The notes beneath the pieces are model-generated. The model worked only from the letters and a program-made list of their open reading frames with translations, had not been told where the DNA came from and did not search any database. Below, piece after piece: positions 15,830 to 24,458 of a stretch of DNA of 64,000 nucleotides; position 1 is the first letter of the stretch; each line of letters starts with the position of its first letter. The stretch is taken from contig JAHCMK010000002.1 in NCBI GenBank assembly GCA_019192445.1, forward strand, positions 310,001-374,000, written 5' to 3'. The position numbers and the translations under genes are program-made. This DNA comes from Oceanococcus sp. HetDA_MAG_MS8 (lineage in GTDB: Bacteria; Pseudomonadota; Gammaproteobacteria; Nevskiales; Oceanococcaceae).

Positions 15830-18800
15830 TCACCCAGCCGGCTGCGGCTCCAATTCGGACTTATCGTTGCCGTCGTCATCCCCTTGCGCTGGGCTCTCCA
15901 GGGCTTTGCCCTGCAGATCCTGCCCGAGGTAGAGGTACACGGCGGGGAGGACGAAGAGAGTGAAGGCGGTGCCGATGGTCATGCCGGTGGCGATGACCAG
16001 GCCGATGGCGAAGCGTGCGGCGGCGCCGGGGCCGCTGGCGATGAGCAGGGGCACCATGGCAATCACCAGCGCGGCGGTGGTCATGAGCACGGGACGCAGG
16101 CGGATGGCGCTGGCTTTTTCCACGGCGGTGCGTTTGTCGTGGCCTTCGCGTTGGAGTTGGTTGGCGAATTCCACGATGAGGATGCCGTGTTTGGCAATCA
16201 CTCCGATGAGGGTAACCAGCCCCACCTGGGTGTAGATGTTGACCGTGGTGAGCCCCAGCGAGACGAAGATAAGTGCGCCGCAGATGGACATGGGCACAGT
16301 CACCAAAATGATGAGCGGGTCGCGGAAGGATTCGAACTGCGCCGCCAGCACCAAGTAGATGACGATGATGGCGAAGAAGAAGGTGGCCACCAGCGCGCTA
16401 CCTTCGTTTTTGAACTGGCGGGTTTGGCCGCCGTAGTCGCGAGAGAATCCTGGCGGGAAGAGCTCATCGGCAGCTTGTTCCAGCACGGCAATGGCTTCAC
16501 CCAAGGGCACCCCAGGACGCGGGACGCCGGAGACGGTGGCCGAGTCCAGCTGTTGGAAACGGTTCAGCGACTGTGGCTGCACCTCGGTCTTCAGACTGAC
16601 CACGGTGGACAAAGGCACCAGGTCACCCGAGGCGGTGCGGATGCGGTAATTCAGCAGCTGCTCGGGGTTCAGACGGCTGCTGCGTTGCACCTGCGGCACC
16701 ACTTTGTAGCTGCGTCCGGCCTGGGAGTAGCGGTTCACATAACCGCCGGAGAGCATGGCAGAGAGCTCGCCGGCAATGTCCTGCATGCTCAGGCCCAAAC
16801 TGGCCGCTTTTTCACGGTCGATGACCACCTTGCTTTGAGGACGGTTAATTTTGAGGTCGGTTTGAGCGAAGATGAATTTGCCCGACGCGAAGGCGCGGCC
16901 CACCATCTGGTCGGCCACCTCTTTGAGGCGCTCGGTGGCGCCCACGGCTCCAATCACAAACTCCACTGGAAAGCCTTGGCCACCGGAGGGCAGAGCGGGT
17001 GGCATGAACGCGGCGGTTTTGAGGCCACTTACACCAGCAATGCGTTGGTTCACCTCATTGAACACCTCTGGGGTGGTGCGATCACGCTCACTCCAGGGCT
17101 TCATCACCATGCCCGAGATGGCTTGGTTAGCGCTAGCAGCGCCGCCACCGGCACCCACGCCATTCAGCAAGAAGTAGTTGCCCACTTCGGGCAGGTCTTT
17201 GGAAATGCCAAAGAGCTCTTCAGTATATTGCTGGGTGTAATCCAGGTTGGCGTTGGGCGCCCCTTCAGAGAGCATGAAAATCACGCCTTGATCTTCTTGC
17301 GGTGCCAGCTCGGTGGGTGAGCTTACATACAAGAAGTAGCAGCTCACCAACACGATGAGGCCAAAAACCACCAGTACCGGCGGGGTGTTTAGCGCGCCGT
17401 GCAAGCGCCGCTCGTAGGCCTTTTCCAAGCGCCCGAAGTAGGCTTCTACGCCTCGCTCAAAACGGCCCGCACCGCCTTCGGTTTTGGGCTTGAGCAACTT
17501 GGCACACATCACCGGCGACAGCGTCAGCGCCACCACACCAGAGATGAGAACGGCCCCGGCCAGGGTGAAGGCAAACTCGATGAACAAGGCTCCAGTGAGC
17601 CCGCCCAAAAAGCCGATGGGGGCATACACCGCCACCAGTGTGAGAGTCATCGCCACGATGGGCCCGGCCAGCTCTCGCGCCCCTTTGAGAGCGGCGTCCA
17701 TGGGCTGCATGCCTTCTTCGACGTGACGGTGCACGTTTTCCAGCACGATGATGGCGTCATCCACCACCATGCCAATGGCCAGCACCATCGCCAGCAAGGT
17801 GAGCAGGTTGATGGAAAAGCCCATGAGCAACATCAGGAAGATGCCGCCCACCAGCGATAACGGCACAGCAATGGCCGGCACAATCACCGCGCGTAGCGAG
17901 CCCAGGAAGAGAAAGATCACCACAATCACAATCACCAGGGCCTCAATCAGCGTGGTTTGCACTTCGCTGATGGCATCCTCGATGTAGCGCGTGGAGTCGT
18001 AGGGGATTTTGGCTTCCAGCCCTTGGGGGAAGTCGGCCTTGATCTGCGGCCAGGCGTCGCGCACGCGGCCAATCACGTCCAGCAGGTTGGCATCAGGAGC
18101 AACCGAAATGCCCATGAAGGTTGCGTTTTGGCCATTGAAAGACACCGAGGTGGCGTAAGACTCGGCGCCTTGCTCAATGGTGGCTACATCCTGCAGGCGG
18201 ACTAAAGCATCGCCATCTTGGCGGACGATGAGCTGGGCGAAATCATCCCGACTGCTCAAGTCGGTGGAGGCGGTGAGGTTCACGCTGAGCAGGCTGCCCT
18301 TGGTGGCGCCGACCGCGGCCAGCACGTTATTGCTGCGCAGGGCCGCATAAACCTCGGAGGCAGTTACATTGCTAGCGGCCAGACGCTCGGGGTCTAGCCA
18401 GATGCGCATGGCAAAGGTGCGTCCGCCTAGAACATCGGCTGACTGCACACCAGGCACGGTGGAGAGCTTGGGCTGCACCACACGCACCAAGTAGTCGGTG
18501 ATCTGGTTGTTGTCCAGCACATCCGAGAAGAAGGACAAATACATGGCTGCCGTGGTTTCACCCACCGCCAGCACAATGGCTGGCTCTTCCGAGCCTTCAG
18601 GCAGGTCGGAGCGGACGGCATCCACCTTGGAGGCGATTTGCGTGAGCACCTCGTTGGGGTCGGCATCCAAGCGTAAGAAGGCGTTGATGGAGCTCACGCC
18701 TTGCAAGCTGGCCGAGGACAAATATTCAATACCCTCCGCACTGGCAATGGATTTTTCCAGTGGGGTTGTAATAAAGCCTCGAACCAGGTCGGCATCGGCG

Positions 18801-18958
18801 CCTACATACACCGTGGATACGGTAATGACGGCGTTTTGTAGCTCGGGGTACTGGCGCACGTTCAGGTCGGACATAGCGCGCAGGCCCAACAGCAAAATGA
18901 ACAGGCTGACCACAGTGGCCAGCACCGGGCGTTTGATGAAAATATCGGTAAATGCCAT
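15830..18958 (-). CDS. RND multidrug efflux pump, inner-membrane permease (HAE-1)
   Basis: 1042-residue proton-driven drug exporter of the AcrB/MexB superfamily, the usual length for HAE-1 pumps. The N-terminus MAFTDIFIKRPVLATVVSL leads into TM1. VRQYPELQNAVITVSTVY is the first periplasmic segment. The TM4 motif MVLAIGMVVDDAIIVLENV holds the paired Asp of the proton relay. A second periplasmic half (ELAPQEDQGVIFML) and the repeat TM block FFAIIVIYLVLAAQFESF complete the tandem architecture. It is the last gene of tetR-tolC-adaptor-pump, 20 bases behind the adaptor. Substrates cannot be inferred. Confidence 0.93.
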   Translation of the reverse strand: MAFTDIFIKRPVLATVVSLFILLLGLRAMSDLNVRQYPELQNAVITVSTVYVGADADLVRGFITTPLEKSIASAEGIEYLSSASLQGVSSINAFLRLDADPNEVLTQIASKVDAVRSDLPEGSEEPAIVLAVGETTAAMYLSFFSDVLDNNQITDYLVRVVQPKLSTVPGVQSADVLGGRTFAMRIWLDPERLAASNVTASEVYAALRSNNVLAAVGATKGSLLSVNLTASTDLSSRDDFAQLIVRQDGDALVRLQDVATIEQGAESYATSVSFNGQNATFMGISVAPDANLLDVIGRVRDAWPQIKADFPQGLEAKIPYDSTRYIEDAISEVQTTLIEALVIVIVVIFLFLGSLRAVIVPAIAVPLSLVGGIFLMLLMGFSINLLTLLAMVLAIGMVVDDAIIVLENVHRHVEEGMQPMDAALKGARELAGPIVAMTLTLVAVYAPIGFLGGLTGALFIEFAFTLAGAVLISGVVALTLSPVMCAKLLKPKTEGGAGRFERGVEAYFGRLEKAYERRLHGALNTPPVLVVFGLIVLVSCYFLYVSSPTELAPQEDQGVIFMLSEGAPNANLDYTQQYTEELFGISKDLPEVGNYFLLNGVGAGGGAASANQAISGMVMKPWSERDRTTPEVFNEVNQRIAGVSGLKTAAFMPPALPSGGQGFPVEFVIGAVGATERLKEVADQMVGRAFASGKFIFAQTDLKINRPQSKVVIDREKAASLGLSMQDIAGELSAMLSGGYVNRYSQAGRSYKVVPQVQRSSRLNPEQLLNYRIRTASGDLVPLSTVVSLKTEVQPQSLNRFQQLDSATVSGVPRPGVPLGEAIAVLEQAADELFPPGFSRDYGGQTRQFKNEGSALVATFFFAIIVIYLVLAAQFESFRDPLIILVTVPMSICGALIFVSLGLTTVNIYTQVGLVTLIGVIAKHGILIVEFANQLQREGHDKRTAVEKASAIRLRPVLMTTAALVIAMVPLLIASGPGAAARFAIGLVIATGMTIGTAFTLFVLPAVYLYLGQDLQGKALESPAQGDDDGNDKSELEPQPAG

Positions 18959-18978
18959 GGCGGGTCTCCGCGGGGCGA

Positions 18979-20097
18979 TTAGGAGTTTTGCGGCTGCGGC
19001 TGCAGTTGAGCCTGCGGCGCGTTGTCGTTATCGATGACCAGGCTGCCGCCATTGCGTACTTTGAGCTGGCCACTGGTGACCACGTCTTCGCCTTCGCTCA
19101 GACCTTCCAGCACCACCACAAAGTCACCGCGGGCATCGCCGGTACGAATAAAGCGTTGTTCAGCAGTGGGTTTGGCCCCCTCCTCCTGAGGCGGATTCAC
19201 CACGAACACCGTGTCGCCATAGGGGTTGAAGGTGACTGCTGCCTGGGGCACCACTACGCGATTAGCGGATTGCGGCAGCACCAATGTGAGGTCGGCAAAG
19301 GCGCCAGGGCGTAGGTTCTGCGGAGCTTGGTCCAATGTCACCCGCAGATTGAGGTTGCGCGTGCTGCGATCAATTTCCGACTCAACGGCGCTGAGCTGAG
19401 CATTCAGAGCGCTATCTACCCCCGCCACTTCCACCTTTACCTCAACATCGTCGCCCACCCGCGCAGCTTGTTGAGCCGGCAAGCTGAAGTCCACATGCAG
19501 GGGCTCCAAGGCGCTTAACCGCACAATCTCGGTGCCAGCGCTGAGCACTTGGCCCAAGTTGATACGGCGAATACCCAAGCGGCCCGCGAAGGGGGCGCGG
19601 ATGGTTTTCTTGGCCAGGGCTGCGGTTCGCGAGGCCACCTGCGCCGCCAGGGCGTCGCGTTGCGACTGCGCCGCATCGCGCTCCGATTTGGACACCCGTT
19701 GCTGCTTATACAAGGCCGCAATACGGTCGTATTCGCTGCGGGCCAGTTGCAGCTGGGCCTGCAAGGCATTCAGGTCGGCAGCATCGAGCTCGGAATCGAG
19801 CTCAACCAATACCTGGCCAGCTTCGACAATGTCGCCCGATTGAAAGGCAATAGCCGTCACCCGGCCGGTGACTTCGGCACTGAGTGCCACCGACTGGTCG
19901 GCCACCACGGTACCCACGGCGGTGATTTCTTCGGCCCAGCGCATGGTTTGCGCCTGCGCGGTGCTGACCGTGGCGGGCGGGATAGGCTGATTGTCGAAGT
20001 AGGCCTGCATTTGTGTGTTCACAAAGGCCTTGAAGCCGAAGATGCCGCCAAATACCACCGCTACAGCCAGCAGCATCAGAGTCATTCTTTTGGTCAT
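18979..20097 (-). CDS. RND efflux periplasmic adaptor (membrane fusion protein)
   Basis: 372-residue adaptor linking the RND pump to the TolC-like channel. It starts with a signal anchor (MTLMLLAVAVVFGGIFGF), followed by a split lipoyl-like domain (VTGRVTAIAFQSGDIVEAG and, after the coiled coil, IRAPFAGRLGIRRINLGQV). A helical hairpin (LQAQLQLARSEYDRIAALYK) and beta-barrel/membrane-proximal domains follow. There is no lipobox Cys. The C-terminus is Gln/Pro-rich. It lies between tolC and the pump gene. Confidence 0.92.
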   Translation of the reverse strand: MTKRMTLMLLAVAVVFGGIFGFKAFVNTQMQAYFDNQPIPPATVSTAQAQTMRWAEEITAVGTVVADQSVALSAEVTGRVTAIAFQSGDIVEAGQVLVELDSELDAADLNALQAQLQLARSEYDRIAALYKQQRVSKSERDAAQSQRDALAAQVASRTAALAKKTIRAPFAGRLGIRRINLGQVLSAGTEIVRLSALEPLHVDFSLPAQQAARVGDDVEVKVEVAGVDSALNAQLSAVESEIDRSTRNLNLRVTLDQAPQNLRPGAFADLTLVLPQSANRVVVPQAAVTFNPYGDTVFVVNPPQEEGAKPTAEQRFIRTGDARGDFVVVLEGLSEGEDVVTSGQLKVRNGGSLVIDNDNAPQAQLQPQPQNS

Positions 20098-20128
20098 GAG
20101 TGTGTCCTCGTACTGTCAGTGCCGCGGC

Positions 20129-21457
20129 TTAGGAGGCCGGCTGAAATAAAGTTTGAAAGCGGTTGATGTCGTCTTCGCGAAGGTCACCCGCAGCGGCTTC
20201 CTGGCGAGCTAGCGCGCGCAGGGCGGCGTAGCGTGCCAGGGTGGCGTCGCGCTGAGCCGATAGCCGGGCGGAGCGTGCTTCGAGCACATCCAGCTGGGTG
20301 CGCGTGCCCGCGTCTAGGCCATCTTCGGTGGCCGCTAATGCCAGCTCGGCCGCCTCTTGGGCCGTGGCCAGAGCATTCAAGCGCCGGTACTGGGTGTCGA
20401 CTGCGCGCCAGGCGTTTTGCGCCTCTTGGCGGGCTTGGCGCAGGGCCAGTTCCAATTGTGAATCCAGGCTATCCACATCGGCCTGCGCGGCGCGCAGGGC
20501 CTTGCGGGCGCCGCCGCCGGCGTACAGCGGCACATTCAATTCCAAGGCAATGCGGCTAGCCTGCACTTCCTGGCCCAGGGTGAAGTCGGCGGAGTCTTCG
20601 TCGCGGTAGCTGCCCACCAAATCAAGCTGCGGAGCAGCTTCGGCTTTAGCCGACACCACTTCCGAGCGCGCAATATCCAGTTGCAGCTGGGCCTGGCGAA
20701 CGGCCAAGGCTGAGGTTTCGCTACGCCGGATGAACTCCGCCAAGTCGGCGGCCGGCTTGGGCAGTACGGGCAGTTGCTCCGGCAGCGGCTGCAGGGCGGG
20801 CAATGGCAGACCCACCAGTTCGATCAGAGCATCCTCTGCTTGTTGCTTGGCGTCTTCAGCCAGCAGCAAATTGGCTTGAGCCAGGGCAAAACGTGCCTGA
20901 GTTTCACGCACGGCGGTGAGCGTGGCCAAGCCCACTGACTGGCGATCCACCACGGTGTCTTGCTCGCGCTGCAATGCTTGGACCTCAGCCTGAGCAAAGG
21001 CCAGGTCGGCCTGGGTTTCCAGCACGCGGCAGTAGCGGTCGATCACGCGGGTTAAGAAGTCTTGAATACGCAGCTGTTCGTCGGTGATGGCCAAGGCCTG
21101 ACGTAATTCCGTGCGGTTCCAGCGGCTGCGCATGTCCCAGCGCAAAACGGCCTGACGCAACTCCACCGACCACCGGTTATCCATCCAGGACTCTTGCAAG
21201 GTGCCAAAGAACACCGAGCTAATTTCTTGGTCGTTCTCGGCTACGGCGGCATTGAGCGATAACTGCGGGAGCAAGCTGGCCCGATCCAGCGCGGCACGCT
21301 CGGCGTCGCCCCGAGAAATAGCACGCGAAATGGGCACGCGGGCATCGTGTTTGGAGGCGCGGTCCACCGCTTCAAGCAGGGTCATTGCCGAGGCTGCTTG
21401 CGGCAGTAGCAACAAGACCAGGGCGGTGAGTCGCCAATGGCTAAAGGCGAAGGTCAT
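20129..21457 (-). CDS. TolC-family outer-membrane efflux channel
   Basis: 442-residue outer-membrane factor. The signal peptide (LTALVLLLLPQAASA) is followed by MTLLEAVDRASKHDARV, the typical first repeat of TolC-like proteins, and two helical repeats rich in Ala, Gln and Glu. ALELNVPLYAGGGARKALR is the conserved second beta-strand region. Its ATG overlaps the tetR stop by four bases, so regulator and channel are co-translated. It completes the tripartite pump encoded downstream. Confidence 0.9.
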   Translation of the reverse strand: MTFAFSHWRLTALVLLLLPQAASAMTLLEAVDRASKHDARVPISRAISRGDAERAALDRASLLPQLSLNAAVAENDQEISSVFFGTLQESWMDNRWSVELRQAVLRWDMRSRWNRTELRQALAITDEQLRIQDFLTRVIDRYCRVLETQADLAFAQAEVQALQREQDTVVDRQSVGLATLTAVRETQARFALAQANLLLAEDAKQQAEDALIELVGLPLPALQPLPEQLPVLPKPAADLAEFIRRSETSALAVRQAQLQLDIARSEVVSAKAEAAPQLDLVGSYRDEDSADFTLGQEVQASRIALELNVPLYAGGGARKALRAAQADVDSLDSQLELALRQARQEAQNAWRAVDTQYRRLNALATAQEAAELALAATEDGLDAGTRTQLDVLEARSARLSAQRDATLARYAALRALARQEAAAGDLREDDINRFQTLFQPAS

Positions 21458-22224
21458 GGCAATTCCTCAGGAAAAACTTCGGTGCGTAAACGCTGGCAAA
21501 GCCCGTCTTGGGCCTGTGCATCATGCGGAGAAATCAATGGCTGCCAGTCCAGGCCGTTCAGCCATAAGGTCATATGACGCACCATTAAGGTGTAAGGATC
21601 ATGAATCGCGAAGTGCTCCAGCAGCCCTTGCGCATGCGCCAACTGGTGGGTGCCGATGAGCATGGTCCACATGCCAAAGGGCAGCTCTTCGGTGACAAAC
21701 CCATCTTTGGGTAGCTCACCGTTGGCCCGAGCATCCTCCACAATCTCGAAGATGCCGGCCCCGATGGGCTCACGGGAGCGCACGAATTCGTCGCGCCGCT
21801 GCTCCGAAGCCCGCGCCCAGACCACCTCCGAAATGGCGTATTGCTCGATGCGCGCATATTCCGGATGGCGATTCATGAACTGCCAGTCCGCCATGGCCAC
21901 GGCCATCATGCGCAGGCGGCTGGGTCCATTCCAGTCCACGGCTTTGCGAATTTGCTCCAAGCGCAGGGTGCCAGAACGCACGGCCAGCGCAAGAAGCAAA
22001 TCTTCTTTGGAAGAAAAATGGCTGTAGATAGTGCCAATGGCATATTCCGCCGCGCGCGCCAGCTGACTCATCTGTAAGGCGAGCAAGCCATCCTGAGCGA
22101 TCAGTTCGTGGGCGATGTCGAGCAGGCGCTGCTCACGTTCCCAGAGTTCGCGCTGCTTACGGGGGTGGGCTGGTGCCAAAGCAACATCCATCTGAATATG
22201 GTTCGAGTTCTGAATCATATTCAT
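21454..22224 (-). CDS. TetR/AcrR family regulator of the efflux operon
   Basis: 256-residue TetR-type repressor. The N-terminal HTH is at about residues 30-75 (LLDIAHELIAQDGLLALQMS, YAIGTIYSHFSSKEDLLLAL). The C-terminal domain is a helical ligand-binding bundle. It is the first gene of the tetR-tolC-adaptor-pump operon and overlaps tolC, so it would repress its own operon. GAGGA lies very close to the first ATG (22224); the third codon is also ATG and has better spacing. A 13-bp palindrome covers the start codon. Confidence 0.9.
   Translation of the reverse strand: MNMIQNSNHIQMDVALAPAHPRKQRELWEREQRLLDIAHELIAQDGLLALQMSQLARAAEYAIGTIYSHFSSKEDLLLALAVRSGTLRLEQIRKAVDWNGPSRLRMMAVAMADWQFMNRHPEYARIEQYAISEVVWARASEQRRDEFVRSREPIGAGIFEIVEDARANGELPKDGFVTEELPFGMWTMLIGTHQLAHAQGLLEHFAIHDPYTLMVRHMTLWLNGLDWQPLISPHDAQAQDGLCQRLRTEVFPEELP
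22211..22223. promoter_or_regulatory. Candidate TetR operator over the start codon
   Basis: Palindrome TGAAT-CAT-ATTCA at 22211-22223, overlapping the first codons of the regulator gene. A related TGAATATGGTTCG lies about ten bases further into the gene. A repressor bound here would block its own operon. Symmetry and position only. Confidence 0.35.
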
Positions 22225-22298
22225 TATTCCTCAGAGGTCAAGCCCCGGCATGTCCTCAGATGGTCGACAATAGGGGCTGATTTGTGATCCCCCTGCCC

Positions 22299-23063
22299 AT
22301 GAAACTCGCCACTTGGAATGTGAACTCCGTTAAAGCCCGCCTGCCGCATGTGCAGGAATGGCTGCAGTTGGAACAACCCGATGTATTGGGCCTCCAGGAA
22401 ACCAAACTCATCACCGAGAACTTCCCGCATGAGGCCATCGCCGAAGTGGGCTACCAAGCGGTGCACTACGGCCAAAAGACTTACAACGGTGTGGCCTTGT
22501 TAGCCCGGCAGGATCAAGCCATCGAGGATATCTGGACCGGTCTTTCCGATGGCCAGGCCCGCGTGATCATCGCCACCATTGGCGGCGTACGCGTAGTGAA
22601 TTGCTACGTGGTGAATGGCAAAGAAGTCGGCAGCGACAAATACGCTTTCAAGCTGGAGTGGCTGGAAGAACTGCGCCAGCGCGTGGCCGAGGAACTCGAG
22701 GCCCACTCACAAGTTGCGGTGATGGGTGACTTTAATATTGCGCCCTTTGAGGAAGACAGCCACGACCCTGACAAATGGGAAGGCAACCTGCACTGCTCCG
22801 AGCCAGAGCGAGAGGGGCTTCAAGCCCTATGTGCCCTGGGCCTGAGCGATAGCTTTGACCCTGAGCGGAACGGCCACGACCGTTTCACCTGGTGGGACTA
22901 CCGTCAAGCCGCCTTCCGCCGCAACATGGGTTTGCGCATTGATCATGTGCTGCTAAGCAAGCCCTTACATGATCGCCTGCAAGATTGGAAAGTGGACAAG
23001 GTGCCCCGCAAATGGGAACGCCCCTCGGACCATGCGCCCGTTATCGTCACTCTGGCTGACTAG
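22299..23063 (+). CDS. xthA: Exodeoxyribonuclease III (AP endonuclease)
   Basis: 254-residue Mg-dependent AP endonuclease and 3'-5' exonuclease of the EEP fold, acting in base excision repair. Conserved blocks: MKLATWNVNSVKARLP at the N-terminus, QPDVLGLQETKL with the catalytic Glu, VAVMGDFNIAP with the Asp/Asn pair, RIDHVLLS, and SDHAPVIVTL with the terminal His. A GTG 15 bases upstream opens the same frame, but homologues start at MKLATWN, hence the ATG at 22299. Divergent from the tetR operon. Confidence 0.93.
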   Translation: MKLATWNVNSVKARLPHVQEWLQLEQPDVLGLQETKLITENFPHEAIAEVGYQAVHYGQKTYNGVALLARQDQAIEDIWTGLSDGQARVIIATIGGVRVVNCYVVNGKEVGSDKYAFKLEWLEELRQRVAEELEAHSQVAVMGDFNIAPFEEDSHDPDKWEGNLHCSEPEREGLQALCALGLSDSFDPERNGHDRFTWWDYRQAAFRRNMGLRIDHVLLSKPLHDRLQDWKVDKVPRKWERPSDHAPVIVTLAD

Positions 23064-23159
23064 TATTTTGTGTTTTTTCCCACAAACCGGCTATTTGCAA
23101 CGTGTTTTTTCTGAAGGTAGCCGTGAATCCAAATTGATAGTGTTTGCGTAGTGATTACA

Positions 23160-23231
23160 GCTGGCACATACCCCTCCCAGTGCCAGCACTAATGCCCGGA
23201 TCGAGTTTGCGTCGATCCGGGCGTTTTTTTT
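23160..23231 (+). ncRNA. Candidate small RNA with C-rich loop and intrinsic terminator
   Basis: Two consecutive stem-loops in the convergent gap after xthA. The first is GCTGGCAC (23160-23167), loop ATACCCCTCCCA, GTGCCAGC (23180-23187). Six bases later comes a terminator hairpin GCCCGGATCG (23194-23203), nine-base loop, CGATCCGGGC (23213-23222), then eight T. The loop contains CCCCUCCC, complementary to Shine-Dalgarno sequences, as in known C-rich-loop sRNAs. No convincing promoter was found; a TTGATA at 23134 is a weak -35 candidate. It could instead be the structured 3' end of the xthA mRNA. Confidence 0.45.
23194..23231 (+). terminator. Strong intrinsic terminator after xthA / sRNA candidate
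   Basis: Ten-base-pair perfect stem GCCCGGATCG/CGATCCGGGC with a nine-base loop, followed by G and eight T. It ends plus-strand transcription before the convergent PfkB kinase gene. Confidence 0.9.
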
Positions 23232-23305
23232 GTGCCCTTAGGAGGCACAAGCCAGCCGTGCAGCCAACGGCGATAGGGCATGGGCCCTACATCCAATGCC
23301 CAGGA

Positions 23306-24247
23306 CTACACCAAGGGATATTGCTGATCGAAGGCCTGTTGGTAAGCCTGCGCGAACTCGCTGCGGCTGAAGCTGTGATTTTGGGTGCCTGCCACGGCAA
23401 TTTTGATGGCGCCGAGCAAGCTGGCGATGCGGCCGGTCTGCTCCCAACTCAGTTTGTGCTGTAAGCCATAGAGCAGGCCGGCACGGTAGGCATCGCCGCA
23501 CCCGGTGGGGTCTTTGATGGCTTCTGGCTTGGCTGCGGGAATCTCTAGCACCGAGTTGTCGAGGTGGATCTGCGATCCCTCCCCACCTCGGGTGACGATA
23601 AAGGCCTCCACCTTGGTCGCCAATTCTTCTACGGAATGCCCAGTACGCTCGGCAATCATCTGCGCTTCGTAGTCGTTCACCGCCACCCAGGTTGCCTGCT
23701 CGATGAACTGCAACAACTCTTCGCCGTTGAACATGGGCAGGCCCTGGCCGGGGTCGAAAAGAAAAGGAATGCCGGCGTCGGCGAATTGCTGGGCGTGAGC
23801 GATCATGCCATCACGACCGTCGGGGCTTACGGTACCCAGCGTGATTCCCGCATCAGCAGGCACCGCTTGCTGGTGGGCGAAGTTCATGGCGCCGGGGTGG
23901 AAAGCCGTGATCTGATTGTCTTTGAGGTCCGTAGTAATGAAGGCCTGAGCGGTGTAGCTCTCTGGCACCTCTTGGAGGCGGGTCATGTCGATACCCAGCT
24001 TGCGCCAGTGTTCGCGGTAGGGCCCAAAGTCGGCGCCCACAGCAGCCATGGCCTGGCCTTGGCCGCCCAACAACTGCAGGTTATAGGCGATGTTGCCCGC
24101 GCAACCACCAAATTCGCGGCGCAACTCTGGTACCAGGAAGGCCACGTTCAGCATGTGGACTTTGTCCGGCAGGATGGAGTCCTGGAACTCGCCGGGGTAC
24201 ACCATGATGGTGTCGAAGGCCATGGAACCGGTAATCAATGCAGTCAT
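23306..24247 (-). CDS. PfkB family carbohydrate/nucleoside kinase (adenosine-kinase-like)
   Basis: 313-residue ribokinase-fold kinase. MTALITGSMAFDTIMVYPGEF is the first strand. GGCAGNIAYNLQLLG is the substrate-side glycine motif. DPTGCGDAYRAGLLYGL is the PfkB signature 2 with the catalytic Asp and anion hole. It reads as the proteobacterial group often annotated as adenosine kinase or simply carbohydrate kinase; the substrate is not certain. The open frame extends upstream to 24301, but MTALITG at 24247 is the family start. Confidence 0.85.
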   Translation of the reverse strand: MTALITGSMAFDTIMVYPGEFQDSILPDKVHMLNVAFLVPELRREFGGCAGNIAYNLQLLGGQGQAMAAVGADFGPYREHWRKLGIDMTRLQEVPESYTAQAFITTDLKDNQITAFHPGAMNFAHQQAVPADAGITLGTVSPDGRDGMIAHAQQFADAGIPFLFDPGQGLPMFNGEELLQFIEQATWVAVNDYEAQMIAERTGHSVEELATKVEAFIVTRGGEGSQIHLDNSVLEIPAAKPEAIKDPTGCGDAYRAGLLYGLQHKLSWEQTGRIASLLGAIKIAVAGTQNHSFSRSEFAQAYQQAFDQQYPLV

Positions 24248-24458
24248 GAATATCTCGAAATTTTGGAGTGAAAAGCATGCGGCTAAATGGGCCACAGGCA
24301 CGGCGTAGAACGCCCCAGCTCAATACAAATGCCCGGTGTAGTTCGCAGCCTGCCCGGCCATTGGATGCCGAGCCTGGTAAGGCTACGAACGAGCAGCTTA
24401 GCGCGCAGGGTAACGCAGCCTTGATGGCAGGTCAGATTCCATATACGAGGAGCCCCGT

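Noticed and set aside
15884-17320. 478-codon open frame on the plus strand opposite the RND pump
   Set aside because: His/Gly/Glu-rich translation typical of the antisense of a GC-rich membrane protein; the minus-strand frame is a full, motif-complete AcrB homologue.
23564-24271. 235-codon plus-strand frame opposite the PfkB kinase
   Set aside because: Antisense shadow; the kinase motifs on the minus strand are complete.
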